Assembly: GCA_035542155.1 (NCBI GenBank) | Contig: DATKLX010000230.1 | Span: 25,607 to 89,606, forward strand | Source of the DNA: DATKLX01 sp035542155 | Lineage (GTDB): Bacteria; Chloroflexota; Anaerolineae; Anaerolineales; Anaerolineaceae | DNA: 64,000 bases | Reading direction: 5' to 3' | Shown here: positions 43,309 to 52,158 of the stretch, piece after piece | Layout: each line of letters starts with the position of its first letter | Numbering within the stretch: the first letter of the stretch is position 1 | Notes under the pieces: model-generated | The model's database searches: none | What the model saw: the letters and a program-made list of their open reading frames with translations, nothing else | Told to the model about the DNA's origin: nothing | Position numbers and translations under genes: made by a program

Positions 43309-43404
43309 GTTCAGACTCCCTGCCCTCCCCCCTTCGGGCGTTGGTATAAATTCTTCCGTTGAATTGTACCCCCTCTCCCCCCACCGTCAAGACGCCATCT
43401 CAAC

Positions 43405-43437
43405 CTGTAGGGGCGAAGCAGTGCATTTCCAGGCTTC
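43405..43437. repeat. Dispersed palindromic repeat, copy C (left part only)
   Basis: GTAGGGGCGAAGC followed by AGTGCATTTCCAGGCTTCC, then the sequence departs and the GCTTCGCCC arm is missing. The rest of the 228-bp gap is low-complexity (repeated GGTTCTCG/TTCTTGGTTCTC stretches). Confidence 0.75.
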
Positions 43438-43536
43438 CCGGACGGTGGATTGCGGGGCGACAGGAGTCGGAAAGATTTGAGCATGTTCGCTCCTCCACCC
43501 ACCTTACGCAGAGGGTTATTAATCAACAATCTCCAA

Positions 43537-45135
43537 TCAGCCATCAGCAATTTCTTTTTCGGTTCTCGATTCTTGGTTCTCGGCTCTTCTCCATTCTCTG
43601 ATCCATCCCCACCCCAACACCAGCATGCTGAGCCCGATGGTGAGCCCAACCGCACCCCAAAATCCCAGCGGCAGCCCCAAGCCAAGCTTACGGTTCGCGT
43701 ACCACACCGTGAACGATGCCAGGAAAATTCCCTCTACGGCCAGCAGGCGCCCCAGCCACGCATCCCGATTGGCCCGCGCCCAGTTCCAGGCCCAGCCGGC
43801 CAGCAGCGCCATCCAGGGCAAAAAGATGGTCCGGTAGCGCGGGTTATCCCATTGGTCCCCGCCCGCCCGATATGCCGAGGTCAGGATCCATACCCAGGCG
43901 AACAGCGCCGTCCATGCCAGTACCTGGCGCTCGCGGAGGTCGGGCTCTTTCCACACCCTCAGCGTCGCGTAGACCAGCAGCGGCGCAAGCGCGTACCAGC
44001 CCAGCCCCAGGAGGATGTTGATCGCCGTCCGGATCCAGGAGGCGCTCGGATCGGCCACCGCCGCCGGGAGGACCGGCTGCGCCACCCCATACGCCGTGAT
44101 AAAGGGGATTTGCGCCGCCGGGCCCAGTCTCTGGACGATCCCCTGCACCACCCCCGAAGCTTTCGTCGTCACCGCGAATTCCCAGGCCGCCCGATCCGCC
44201 AGCAGCGCCGGGAACAGCACCAGCCCCCCCACGGTCGCTGCGCCGATCACCGCCCAACCAGGCGCGCTCCCCTTCTCCCGCCGGGCCAGCCGCTCCACTG
44301 CCGCCCACACCCCCAGGAACGTCAACACCGCCCCGGCCGCCGGCAGCGAGAAGATCGTCAGCCCCAGCAGGCCGCCTCCCGCAGCCAGGGCCGCGCCCGG
44401 CCTACCGCGCGAGATCGTTTCCGGCCTCAGCCAATCCAGAACCCCCCAGAACGTCATCGCGCCGAACGTCAGCAGAAACGGCTCGCGCATCTGTGACGCC
44501 CCCAGCAGAATGCTCTCCGGGTACAGCGCGAAGATCCACGCCGCCGGCAAAGCCACGCCGTCCCCCCACCGCTCGCGGGCAGCCCGCCAGAAAAACGGTA
44601 GCCCCAGCGCCGCGACCATCGCCCCCAGCGCGACGATCAGCAACGGCCGGTGCGCGTCCGGGCTTAACCCCTCGTACAACAGCGTGCTCAGCGCCGCCAA
44701 CCCCCCGTACTGGTCTCCGTTAAAATCCCCGCGGAAGGCCGTCCAGAACGGCTGGTGGTAGCGCGCCGTCTCCCAGGCATTACGGTCGCGCACGAATGGG
44801 TCGATGAAGAAATAGCCGGCCTGCTCGTTTTCGTGCTGGTACTGCAGTGGCAGGGCTTCGAAAAGCGCCACGCCCAATCCCAGCCGCAGCCCAAAAGCGA
44901 CTGCCATCATCCAGGCCAGCGCCCGACCTCGCCCCGCCCACTTCCACGCCGCAATGAGAACGGCAAACCCCACCGCGAAGAGGATCGTGAACCCCAGCCA
45001 CCCCATCCAGAAATTGGGCGCCAGGTCTTCCGCTCGCGTCAGCGCCGACATACCCGCCCCCAACCCCACGGCCGCCGCCGCGAGCAGGACCCATTTCATC
45101 CATCGGTTGCCAATGTTAGGCTGCATCGTTCTCAT
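43537..45135 (-). CDS. PMT/ArnT-like GT-C membrane glycosyltransferase
   Basis: 532 residues with about eleven hydrophobic segments. After the first pair of TM helices comes a long extracytoplasmic loop with FRGDFNGDQYGGLAAL (acidic residues plus GDQYGGL), then LYPESILLGASQMREPFLLT, typical of PMT_2 proteins. It should transfer sugar from a polyprenyl carrier to an exported acceptor. Its start overlaps the repeat-derived 3' end of the preceding gene by 20 bases. Confidence 0.75.
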   Translation of the reverse strand: MRTMQPNIGNRWMKWVLLAAAAVGLGAGMSALTRAEDLAPNFWMGWLGFTILFAVGFAVLIAAWKWAGRGRALAWMMAVAFGLRLGLGVALFEALPLQYQHENEQAGYFFIDPFVRDRNAWETARYHQPFWTAFRGDFNGDQYGGLAALSTLLYEGLSPDAHRPLLIVALGAMVAALGLPFFWRAARERWGDGVALPAAWIFALYPESILLGASQMREPFLLTFGAMTFWGVLDWLRPETISRGRPGAALAAGGGLLGLTIFSLPAAGAVLTFLGVWAAVERLARREKGSAPGWAVIGAATVGGLVLFPALLADRAAWEFAVTTKASGVVQGIVQRLGPAAQIPFITAYGVAQPVLPAAVADPSASWIRTAINILLGLGWYALAPLLVYATLRVWKEPDLRERQVLAWTALFAWVWILTSAYRAGGDQWDNPRYRTIFLPWMALLAGWAWNWARANRDAWLGRLLAVEGIFLASFTVWYANRKLGLGLPLGFWGAVGLTIGLSMLVLGWGWIREWRRAENQESRTEKEIADG

Positions 45136-46657
45136 TCTTTCTCGTCCCTGGTTCCCACGCTCTGCGTGGGAACCCTCCCCAGTACGCTCCGCGTGCCGAG
45201 GCTCTGCATCGCTTCATGTCGTTGACTGTCCTGCCTGCACCCGCCTGCACCTGTGGTGCGGCACAGGTGTGGTGCGGCACAGGTGGACGGACAGTCCAGT
45301 GGACAGGCCGTTCTCTAATCCAACCACCCGCCTGCACCGCCACCCACAGCACCCACACGCTCACCAGGGACTGCATCGGGATCAAAAACCTGGGATTATC
45401 CCCGTGATCCGGCAGCGTCTGCAGGATTGACGTCACCCACACCGTCGCCGCGATTAACCACAGGATCGGCCCGATGCGCAGTCTTTTGCGTGCCTTGCGC
45501 CAGGCCAGCAGCCCGATCGACGAGGCCAGGAAGAACAGGTTCGCCCCAAAAATCGCCGCTCGCTCCGCCAGGATGATCCCATCCGCCGGCCTGGCGAGAC
45601 CCGGCGCGCGCAGGTGGTCCGCGCTCCAGTAGACCGGCGCCCGCCAGAACAGCCACCAGCCTTCGGCCGCATAATGCAGATATAGATCCGGGTGCTCCCT
45701 GATCAACTGGATCGAGATCTTCGCCAGCGTATCCGACAGATCATTGAAGCTCAGCCCTGACACTTTGGTCATCTCCGGGATCGCGTCCCAGATCGCATTG
45801 CCCTGCGTCCCGTATCGGGCGATGCGCGCATCCCGGTAGCGGATGTAGGTATCCCGCAGTTTGGCGTACTGGTCGGGGACGTATTCGAAATAATATCCGG
45901 TGTGTTGGATCAAGTGGTACCCGGTGATGGTAGAGACGCCCCAGGTACCAAACTGATTATGGATAAATCCAGCCCACGACCCGATCATCACCACCGGCAT
46001 AAGGAGGATCAATCCCAGCCGCCCCAGCTCTGCCCGCTGCGTCGCATCGCGGAACCAGTCCCGCAGCCGCGTCCCTCTCAGCGTTACCAGCGCGAGTACC
46101 AGCGCCAGCCAGACCGGCAGAAACAGGAACAATGGCCGCACCAGCGCGGCGCAAGCCGCCGCCAGCCCGATCCCCAGCGCCGCGAAGCCGTTCCGCCACC
46201 CCGGGTGGCGGATCCACGCCGCCGTCAGGGCAACCGCCAGGATCACCCAGAATGTCGCCAGGGTCTCGCTCATCAGGCTGGCCTCGAAGAAAAGCTGCCC
46301 CAGGTTAAAGGTGTGCGCCAGCCCAATCAACGCCGCGAACCAGCCCTTTCCCGAAACCATCCAGCCGATCCAGAACATCAGCAGCGTGATCCCGATTCCC
46401 AGGGCGAGCTGCGCCACGTAGACCCGCTCGTCCGGCCCCAGCCAGGCCAGCAACAGCGGGTAACCGGGGGTGCGCACCCCATCGTACCTGCTCCATCCCC
46501 TTAAGATCTGCCCCGCCAGCCGGCGATATGTGCCGGTATCGTTATAGTCTTTGATGGCGTACAACCCCCAAAAGATCCACCGTTCCAACACCGCGACTGC
46601 CAGGGTGATCGCCGCCCAGGACCACGGGGTTTGTTTCCATTTCGATACAAGCGTCAT
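45116..46657 (-). CDS. GT-C-like membrane glycosyltransferase with a repeat-derived C-terminal tail
   Basis: 513 residues. KDYNDTGTYRRLAGQILRGW at about 37-56, with Asp residues just after TM1, then RTPGYPLLLAWLG, is the PMT/ArnT-like loop. About nine TM segments follow to ~residue 455. The last ~55 residues are not membrane-like: they are encoded by a 16-bp tandem repeat with palindromes (45248-45300) and the GGTTCCCACGC palindrome (45150), giving HTCAAPQVQAGAGR and FPRRAWEPGTRK. The native stop was probably lost by repeat insertion. Confidence 0.75.
   Translation of the reverse strand: MTLVSKWKQTPWSWAAITLAVAVLERWIFWGLYAIKDYNDTGTYRRLAGQILRGWSRYDGVRTPGYPLLLAWLGPDERVYVAQLALGIGITLLMFWIGWMVSGKGWFAALIGLAHTFNLGQLFFEASLMSETLATFWVILAVALTAAWIRHPGWRNGFAALGIGLAAACAALVRPLFLFLPVWLALVLALVTLRGTRLRDWFRDATQRAELGRLGLILLMPVVMIGSWAGFIHNQFGTWGVSTITGYHLIQHTGYYFEYVPDQYAKLRDTYIRYRDARIARYGTQGNAIWDAIPEMTKVSGLSFNDLSDTLAKISIQLIREHPDLYLHYAAEGWWLFWRAPVYWSADHLRAPGLARPADGIILAERAAIFGANLFFLASSIGLLAWRKARKRLRIGPILWLIAATVWVTSILQTLPDHGDNPRFLIPMQSLVSVWVLWVAVQAGGWIRERPVHWTVRPPVPHHTCAAPQVQAGAGRTVNDMKRCRASARGAYWGGFPRRAWEPGTRKNENDAA
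45150..45174. repeat. GGTTCCCACGC perfect palindrome
   Basis: GGTTCCCACGC, TCT, GCGTGGGAACC: 11-bp perfect inverted repeat at the 3' end of the GT-C gene; related copy at 24613. Confidence 0.8.
45248..45300. repeat. Tandem 16-bp repeat with nested palindromes
   Basis: TGTGGTGCGGCACAGG occurs twice in tandem (45252-45267 and 45268-45283), each making a CACCTGTG/CACAGGTG stem, followed by TGGAC-GGACA-GTCCA. Preceded by a tandem GCCTGCACC. All within the 3' coding end of the gene at 45116. Confidence 0.8.
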
Positions 46658-46663
46658 TGAGAC

Positions 46664-47797
46664 CTATCCCGTAAAGGATTGCAGTGATCGCTGCGCCCGC
46701 GCCAGCCAGGTGTACTGCTGGATATCCCGCCTGGCCTGCTCGCCCAGCCGCCAGCGCAGATCTGCGTCGTCCAGCAGTTGCTTCAACCCTGCCTGCCAGG
46801 CCTGCTCGTCTTCCGGCGGGACGAACCGCGCGTTGGCCCCGTTCAGCACTTCGTGGAGCACCGCCAGGTCGCTGGTCAGGATCGCCCGCCCCGCCGCCAT
46901 GTACTCGAACATTTTCATCGGGCTGCAGATGTCCACCGAGTTGCCGCCGCCGCTCCCCGCGATGCTGCGCTCGTAAGGCATCAGAAGGATCTCTCCTGCC
47001 GCCTGGTAGACAGGTAAGATCCGGTTGTCGATGAACCCGGTCAGCCGCACGTTACCCAGGCCATCCGCATCGAGCCGCGCCTGCCATTCGCGTACCGCCT
47101 CGGGCTTACCACCCACCCACAGGAACTGGACCTGCGGATAGCAGCGCGCCAGGGAGACCAGCACTTCCATCCCCCGCCCCGCGTAGAAATGGCCCGTGTA
47201 ACAGGCCGTCAGGCACTCCGCCAGCCCCAACTGGCGCCGCGCCGCCGCCGGTTCCGGCAGGTTGCGGTAGCGGTCCAGGTCGACCCCGTTCGGGGCAATG
47301 ACGATCTCTTTCTGCGGAAAATGGTAGTGGAAGCTGGCCTCCAACACCCGGCGCAGCGCCCCGGTGATCACCAGCACTCGTTTTTTCCCGGGGAAGCGCA
47401 AGAAGGTGTGAAAAACCAACGGGCCCAGCCTCCCCATGATCCGGTCGTGGACTTCCAGGATCACCGGATTTCCATCCAGCAGCCCGGCCAGGGCCGCCTG
47501 CGGCATCCAGGTGTAGATCAGGTCCGCACCCCAGCGGTTCGCCGCCTGCATCGCCGACCAGGCCAGGTCGTAGCGTCTTCGCCCCTGGCGGATCGGCGTC
47601 CAGTGCACCGGGAACGGCTCGCTCAGCCCGTACAGGCCCGCCAACCGGTACCAATCCAGATCTACGGCTTGCTTCCCCGGCACCCACAGCTCAACCGAGT
47701 GACCCGATTGGGCCAGCGCCTGGCAGACCTTCATCACCTGGATGCTGTTCGCCGTCGTCGCCGGCACCTGCGAGCTGGAAATGCAGGCGATCTTCAT
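46664..47797 (-). CDS. Family 4 (GT-B) glycosyltransferase
   Basis: 377 residues from the ATG at 47797, which overlaps the flippase stop by ATGA. MKIACISSSQVPATTANSIQ opens the acceptor domain; CLTACYTGHFYAGRGMEVLV, and the C-terminal SVDICSPMKMFEYMAAGRAI (GT4 E-x7-E region) with LTSDLAVLHEVL close the donor domain. Predicted cytoplasmic. The longer open frame upstream of 47797 is antisense-like noise within the flippase gene. Confidence 0.85.
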   Translation of the reverse strand: MKIACISSSQVPATTANSIQVMKVCQALAQSGHSVELWVPGKQAVDLDWYRLAGLYGLSEPFPVHWTPIRQGRRRYDLAWSAMQAANRWGADLIYTWMPQAALAGLLDGNPVILEVHDRIMGRLGPLVFHTFLRFPGKKRVLVITGALRRVLEASFHYHFPQKEIVIAPNGVDLDRYRNLPEPAAARRQLGLAECLTACYTGHFYAGRGMEVLVSLARCYPQVQFLWVGGKPEAVREWQARLDADGLGNVRLTGFIDNRILPVYQAAGEILLMPYERSIAGSGGGNSVDICSPMKMFEYMAAGRAILTSDLAVLHEVLNGANARFVPPEDEQAWQAGLKQLLDDADLRWRLGEQARRDIQQYTWLARAQRSLQSFTG

Positions 47798-49173
47798 GCC
47801 TTCAACCCCGCAGTCTCGAGCACTTCCTGCTCGCGCAGGTGCGCCAGCCCGCGCCACAGGATCAGCCCCACCGTGACCAGGAAATACAGCGAGAGCAGCC
47901 CCGCCTCGGCCAGGTATCCATATTTTGGCACGAGAACGAAGGCCAGCGCGACCTTTGCCAGCATCGCCCAAAAAGCCACTTTCAAAGGATAATCTGGCTC
48001 GTCGAAGGCCAACAACAGCGAACGGTTCCAGAAAAAGATATTCGCGAAACCAAACCCGACAAGCAGCACCAGCAGGACCGGGTAGGCCGGGCCGTATTCC
48101 GCTCCGTACAGCCAGATCTGGCGCCCCCCGGGTAGCGTCCACGGCTGGAAGAGCACCGGCCAGCCCAAGAGGACCAGCCCCATCCCCACGGCCGCCGTCC
48201 ATCCCCCAGCGATCAGGCTCACCCGCCGCAGCAGGCTGCGCAGCCGGCCCCACTCGCGGGTGACGACCGCCCTCGTGATTTCGGGGTAGCTGGTGCTGAT
48301 AAAGGGATTGATCGGCATGATCACCAGGTTGATGATCGCCAGGGCAGCCTTATAATACCCGGCTTGCAGCGGGCCAAAGAAGAAGCTCACCCACAGCACT
48401 TCGCTGTTGCGCGCAAACAGGTTGATCGTCCCGCTGAGATTGGTTGAGAGCCCAAACCGGGTCATTTCCCGCCACGGGGGCAGCAGCGCAAAGCGGGCGC
48501 GTAGCCAGCCCGGACCGAGCTGCTTTTTCAGGTGGATCCACGCCAGCACGATCGGCCCCAGTCCCGAGACCAGCTTGCCCGCCAGGTAGGCCGTCACCAC
48601 CACGAACAGGCCGGCCCGGGTGGCGTAGGCACAGCCGACGATCACCGCCGTCAGCACCGCCTGGACCAGGTTGATCAGCGCCTGGCTGCGGTACTTGTTG
48701 CCAACCTGCAGCACCCCGGTCGCCGTCTCGGTGGTGATGTTTGCCAGGATCGTCAGCCCATAATATGGCAGCAGCCAGCTCGCCTGGGCATCCTTGATGA
48801 TGTATTGCGTCGCCAGGGGAGTCAACAGCAGCAGCAAGCCGTAGGTCAACAGTGAGGTGGCCCCTTCGGCCAACCCTGCCGCCTTCACCACCGCCGCCCC
48901 GCGCTCCCCTTCCCCTTTGGCCACCGCTTCGCCCAGGTAGCGCACCACCAGGTCGCCCATGCGGAACGAGAGCAGTTGGTTGATCGCCGTGACGAACCCG
49001 ATGGTCGTTCCCAGCACCCCAAAGCTCGCCACGCCTAGCAGCTTGGCCGCCACCAGGCTCAGCACCGCGCTGATGACGTTGCTAGCCAGCAGGTAGCTGG
49101 AATTGCGCGTCACGCGCCGCAGGAGGAGGTCCTTCCGCCATTCGCCGGCGGCCTTTGCCAGCACCGATCTCAT
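47794..49173 (-). CDS. Wzx-type oligosaccharide flippase (MATE/PST family)
   Basis: 459 residues, 12-14 hydrophobic segments. RNSSYLLASNVISAVLSLVA near the N-terminus and GVLGTTIGFVTAINQLLSF are typical of polysaccharide transporter proteins; the ATG at 49173 overlaps the epimerase stop by ATGA. It would flip lipid-linked repeat units, an export route separate from the ABC transporter at 31-33 kb. No Wzy or Wzz is evident, although one of the GT-C-like proteins could be a polymerase. Confidence 0.8.
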   Translation of the reverse strand: MRSVLAKAAGEWRKDLLLRRVTRNSSYLLASNVISAVLSLVAAKLLGVASFGVLGTTIGFVTAINQLLSFRMGDLVVRYLGEAVAKGEGERGAAVVKAAGLAEGATSLLTYGLLLLLTPLATQYIIKDAQASWLLPYYGLTILANITTETATGVLQVGNKYRSQALINLVQAVLTAVIVGCAYATRAGLFVVVTAYLAGKLVSGLGPIVLAWIHLKKQLGPGWLRARFALLPPWREMTRFGLSTNLSGTINLFARNSEVLWVSFFFGPLQAGYYKAALAIINLVIMPINPFISTSYPEITRAVVTREWGRLRSLLRRVSLIAGGWTAAVGMGLVLLGWPVLFQPWTLPGGRQIWLYGAEYGPAYPVLLVLLVGFGFANIFFWNRSLLLAFDEPDYPLKVAFWAMLAKVALAFVLVPKYGYLAEAGLLSLYFLVTVGLILWRGLAHLREQEVLETAGLKA

Positions 49174-50147
49174 GGAGTCTGGACCAGGCTTGCCCAGGAG
49201 CGTTCCTGCAGGTACCACTCCACCAGGCGGTCGACCCCCTCACTCAAAGAAACCTGCGGCTCCCAACCCAGCAGAGCCCCGGCTTTTTCCACGTTCGCCC
49301 AGTTGCCCAGGGCGTCCGCTTTGTGCATCGGAAAATACTCCACCATTGCTTTCCGTCCCAGGCGCTCTTCGAGCATGCAGATCAGGTCGTTGATCTTGAC
49401 CACCTCGTGCCCGCCCAGGTTGATGATCTCGTACCCCAGCGGCTTCAAGCCCAGGATTGTCCCCCGCGCGATGTCGTCCAGGTAGGTAAACCCGCGCGAC
49501 TGCTCCCCATCCCCGTTGATCCGCACCGGCCGCCCCTCAGCGATCCACTGCGCGAAACGGAACATGACCATATCCGGCCGCCCCGCCGGCCCGTACACTG
49601 TGAAATAGCGGAAAATGGTCACGTCGATGCCGTGCAGGTAATGGTAGGTGTAGCTCATCGCCTCCGCCCCTTTTTTGCTCGCCGCGTACGGCTGGAGGGG
49701 CAGGTTCGTGTCCGCGTCCTCGCGGAACGGCATCGGGTTGCGGTTCCCGTACAGGCTCGACGTCGACGCCAGGATAAATTTCGGCGCCCGGTTGCGCCGG
49801 GCAAACTCCAGCATGTTCAGCGTCCCCACCATGTTGGTGTTGACGTACTCCCACGGGTCCTCCACGCTGGAGCGCACGCCTGCCCGCGCCGCCAGGTTGA
49901 TTACCGCGTCGACCGCGCCAACCTGCTCGTCCAATTGCTGGACCGCCTCTCTCTCGCCGATGTCCATCCGTTGAAAGGTGAACCCGGGCCGCTCCTCCAG
50001 CCGGCGCAGGCGGTATTCCTTCATCCGCACGTCGTAGGCTGTGTTGAGGTTATCCACCCCATAGACCGTGTCCCCCGCGTCCAGCAGCATCTCCGCCACG
50101 CGTGAGGCGATAAAGCCCGCCGCTCCGGTGATCAAATATCTTCCCAT
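49170..50147 (-). CDS. NAD-dependent UDP-sugar epimerase (UDP-glucuronate 4-epimerase-like)
   Basis: 325 residues. YLITGAAGFIASRVAEMLL (NAD motif with Ala in place of the usual Gly of FIGS), DNLNTAYDVRMKEYRL (loop of GlcA epimerases), NLAARAGVRSS, STSSLYG and YAASKKGAE (Tyr/Lys). Next to a UDP-sugar dehydrogenase, so it probably epimerises UDP-GlcA or UDP-GlcNAcA at C4. Confidence 0.85.
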   Translation of the reverse strand: MGRYLITGAAGFIASRVAEMLLDAGDTVYGVDNLNTAYDVRMKEYRLRRLEERPGFTFQRMDIGEREAVQQLDEQVGAVDAVINLAARAGVRSSVEDPWEYVNTNMVGTLNMLEFARRNRAPKFILASTSSLYGNRNPMPFREDADTNLPLQPYAASKKGAEAMSYTYHYLHGIDVTIFRYFTVYGPAGRPDMVMFRFAQWIAEGRPVRINGDGEQSRGFTYLDDIARGTILGLKPLGYEIINLGGHEVVKINDLICMLEERLGRKAMVEYFPMHKADALGNWANVEKAGALLGWEPQVSLSEGVDRLVEWYLQERSWASLVQTP

Positions 50148-50149
50148 GT

Positions 50150-51469
50150 TTACAACCTCACCACTTTCGGATTGGCTCGTCCCAGTTTTCCCAGGGCATT
50201 GCGCGTGTCGACCACCAGCGCCGCCGCTTCCAGGATCGCCGGGTACGAATAGACCGAGTGGTTGGTCACGATCACCACCGCGTCCGCCGCCCGCACCCCT
50301 TCCATCTCATCCGCGATCGAGCTCATCTCCCAGTCCTCGTGGCGGATGTGCGCGATGCACGGGTCGTGATAGCTCACCCGCGCGCCCTTGGCCTTCAGCA
50401 GGTCGATCACGTCCAGCGCCGGCGATTCACGCAGGTCATCGATGTCGGCCTTATAAGCCACCCCCAGCACCAGCACGTTGCTATTTTTGATCGCTTTTTC
50501 ACGCTCGTTCAGCGCATCCTGCACCTTCTGCACCACGAAATGCGGCATCTGGCTCTTGATCTCCCAGGATAGCTCGATAAAGCGCGCGTTGTAGTTCATC
50601 CCGCGCAGCTTCCACGAAAGGTACAGCGGGTCGATCGGGATACAGTGCCCGCCCACCCCTGGCCCCGGGGTGAATTTCATAAATCCGAAGGGTTTGGTCG
50701 CCGCCGCGTCGATGACCTCCCACACGTCCACCCCCAGCCGGTCGCAGATCATCGCCAGCTCATTGACCATCCCGATGTTGACCATCCGGAAGGTGTTTTC
50801 CAGCAGCTTGGCCATCTCGGCCACCTCCGCCGAAGAGACCGGGATGACCTTCTGGAGCGCCTGCCCGTACCACGCCGACGCCACCTGGCAGCAGGCCGGG
50901 GTGACCCCGCCCACCACCTTGGGCGTGTTCAGCGTAGTCCAGTCCTTCCGCCCCGGGTCCACCCGCTCGGGCGAGAACGCCAGGAAAAAGTCCTCCCCCA
51001 CCTTCAGCCCGCTTGCCTGGCTGATCTTGGTCAGCACCAGCTCGCGCGTCGTCCCCGGGTAGGTGGTCGACTCGAGCACGATCACCATTCCCGGGTGCAT
51101 GCAGCTCGACAACGAATCCACCGCAGAAACGATGAACGACAGGTCCGGGTCGCCCGTCTTCTGCAGCGGGGTCGGCACGCAGATGCTCACCGCGTCGATC
51201 TCGCGCAGCGTCGAGAAATCCGTCGTTCCGCGCAGCTTCCCGCTCCCCACCAGCCGCCGTAGCTGTTCCCCCGGCACGTCCTGGATGTAGCTCTCCCCCC
51301 GGCTCAGCGAATCGATCTTGCGCTCGTCCGGGTCGATCCCCACCACCTGGAAACCCGCCTCGGCGAACACCGCCGCCAGCGGCAGCCCCACGTAGCCCAT
51401 TCCCATTACCGCCACCCGCGCGGTCTTTTGTTCCAGCTCTTCAAGCAAACTTTGTTGAACGGTCTTCAC
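50150..51469 (-). CDS. Nucleotide-sugar dehydrogenase (UDP-GlcNAc/UDP-Glc 6-dehydrogenase, WbpA-like)
   Basis: 439 residues from a GTG at 51469 with AGAGG five bases upstream. VAVMGMGYVGLPLAAVFAEA (NAD motif), CVPTPLQKTGDPDLSFI, ESTTYPGTTREL, and GPGVGGHCIPIDPLYLSWKL with the catalytic Cys; the C-terminal UDP-binding domain has GVAYKADIDDLRESPALDVI. The GGHCIPIDP and PDLSFI forms are those of the UDP-N-acetylhexosamine dehydrogenase group (WbpA/VipA) rather than plain Ugd, but substrate choice is inference. Confidence 0.9.
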   Translation of the reverse strand: MKTVQQSLLEELEQKTARVAVMGMGYVGLPLAAVFAEAGFQVVGIDPDERKIDSLSRGESYIQDVPGEQLRRLVGSGKLRGTTDFSTLREIDAVSICVPTPLQKTGDPDLSFIVSAVDSLSSCMHPGMVIVLESTTYPGTTRELVLTKISQASGLKVGEDFFLAFSPERVDPGRKDWTTLNTPKVVGGVTPACCQVASAWYGQALQKVIPVSSAEVAEMAKLLENTFRMVNIGMVNELAMICDRLGVDVWEVIDAAATKPFGFMKFTPGPGVGGHCIPIDPLYLSWKLRGMNYNARFIELSWEIKSQMPHFVVQKVQDALNEREKAIKNSNVLVLGVAYKADIDDLRESPALDVIDLLKAKGARVSYHDPCIAHIRHEDWEMSSIADEMEGVRAADAVVIVTNHSVYSYPAILEAAALVVDTRNALGKLGRANPKVVRL

Positions 51470-51477
51470 GGGTCCTC

Positions 51478-52140
51478 TCAGAACAGGCTCAATTGTTTGG
51501 GCTCCTCGCCCTTTTTCTCTTCTGCCGGCGGCTCCTGCCCCATCGGCAGTGTCCCCTGCCGCGCAGCTTCCGGAGCCTGGTTCATCTTCTCGATCCACTG
51601 CGGCAGCCGGGCGAAATCTGCCTCCACCGCCGAGCGCAGCGACGGCTGGTGCAGCGCCGCTGCCGGGTGGAACATCGGCACCACTACCCGCCCGTTCACC
51701 CGCATCGGCCGCCCGTGCACCTGGCTGATCCGCGCATTGGGAAAGAACAGCCCCATCGAGAACCGCCCCAGGGTGACGATCATCTTCGGGTTGATCGCCT
51801 CGATTTGCCGGTTGAGGTAATAATTGGTGCAGGTCGAGATCTCCTCCGGCAGCGGGTCGCGGTTGTTCGGCGGCCGGCACTTCACCACGTTGGTGATGAA
51901 CACGTCGCTGCGCTTTAAATGGATGCTCTGCAGCAGCTCGTCCAGGAACTGCCCCGCCGCCCCGACGAAGGGCCGGCCCTGCTCGTTTTCGTAATACCCC
52001 GGCCCCTCGCCGATAAACAGGATCTCCGCCGTGGCCGGCCCTTCCCCCGGCACGGCTTTTTTCCGCATCTTGCAAAGCTGGCATTTCGTGCAGATCGCCA
52101 CCTCTCTGGCGACTTCGGCTAAAACCTCGTCTGGTTCCAT
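51478..52140 (-). CDS. Family 4 [4Fe-4S] uracil-DNA glycosylase
   Basis: 220 residues. CTKCQLCKMRKKAVPGEG supplies two of the cluster cysteines, then ILFIGEGPGYYENEQGRPFV (catalytic loop GEGPG), NVVKCRPPNNRDPLPEE and CTNYY supply the others, and VPMFHPAAALHQPSL is the conserved HPAA. Removes uracil from DNA. The last ~40 residues are a Pro/Glu tail. It sits between glycan and tRNA-modification genes with no obvious functional tie. Confidence 0.9.
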   Translation of the reverse strand: MEPDEVLAEVAREVAICTKCQLCKMRKKAVPGEGPATAEILFIGEGPGYYENEQGRPFVGAAGQFLDELLQSIHLKRSDVFITNVVKCRPPNNRDPLPEEISTCTNYYLNRQIEAINPKMIVTLGRFSMGLFFPNARISQVHGRPMRVNGRVVVPMFHPAAALHQPSLRSAVEADFARLPQWIEKMNQAPEAARQGTLPMGQEPPAEEKKGEEPKQLSLF

Positions 52141-52158
52141 CGAATACCTCCCGCGAGC

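Noticed and set aside
45248..45300. Tandem repeats considered as the start of a CRISPR array
   Set aside because: Only two 16-bp units directly abutting, without spacers, and no cas genes in the window.
47798..48253. N-terminal extension of the GT4 gene into the flippase gene
   Set aside because: The flippase motifs are in another frame; MKIACISSS with an ATGA overlap is a normal GT4 start.
51470..52084. N-terminal extension of the nucleotide-sugar dehydrogenase
   Set aside because: The region encodes the uracil-DNA glycosylase in another frame; GTG at 51469 has a good RBS.
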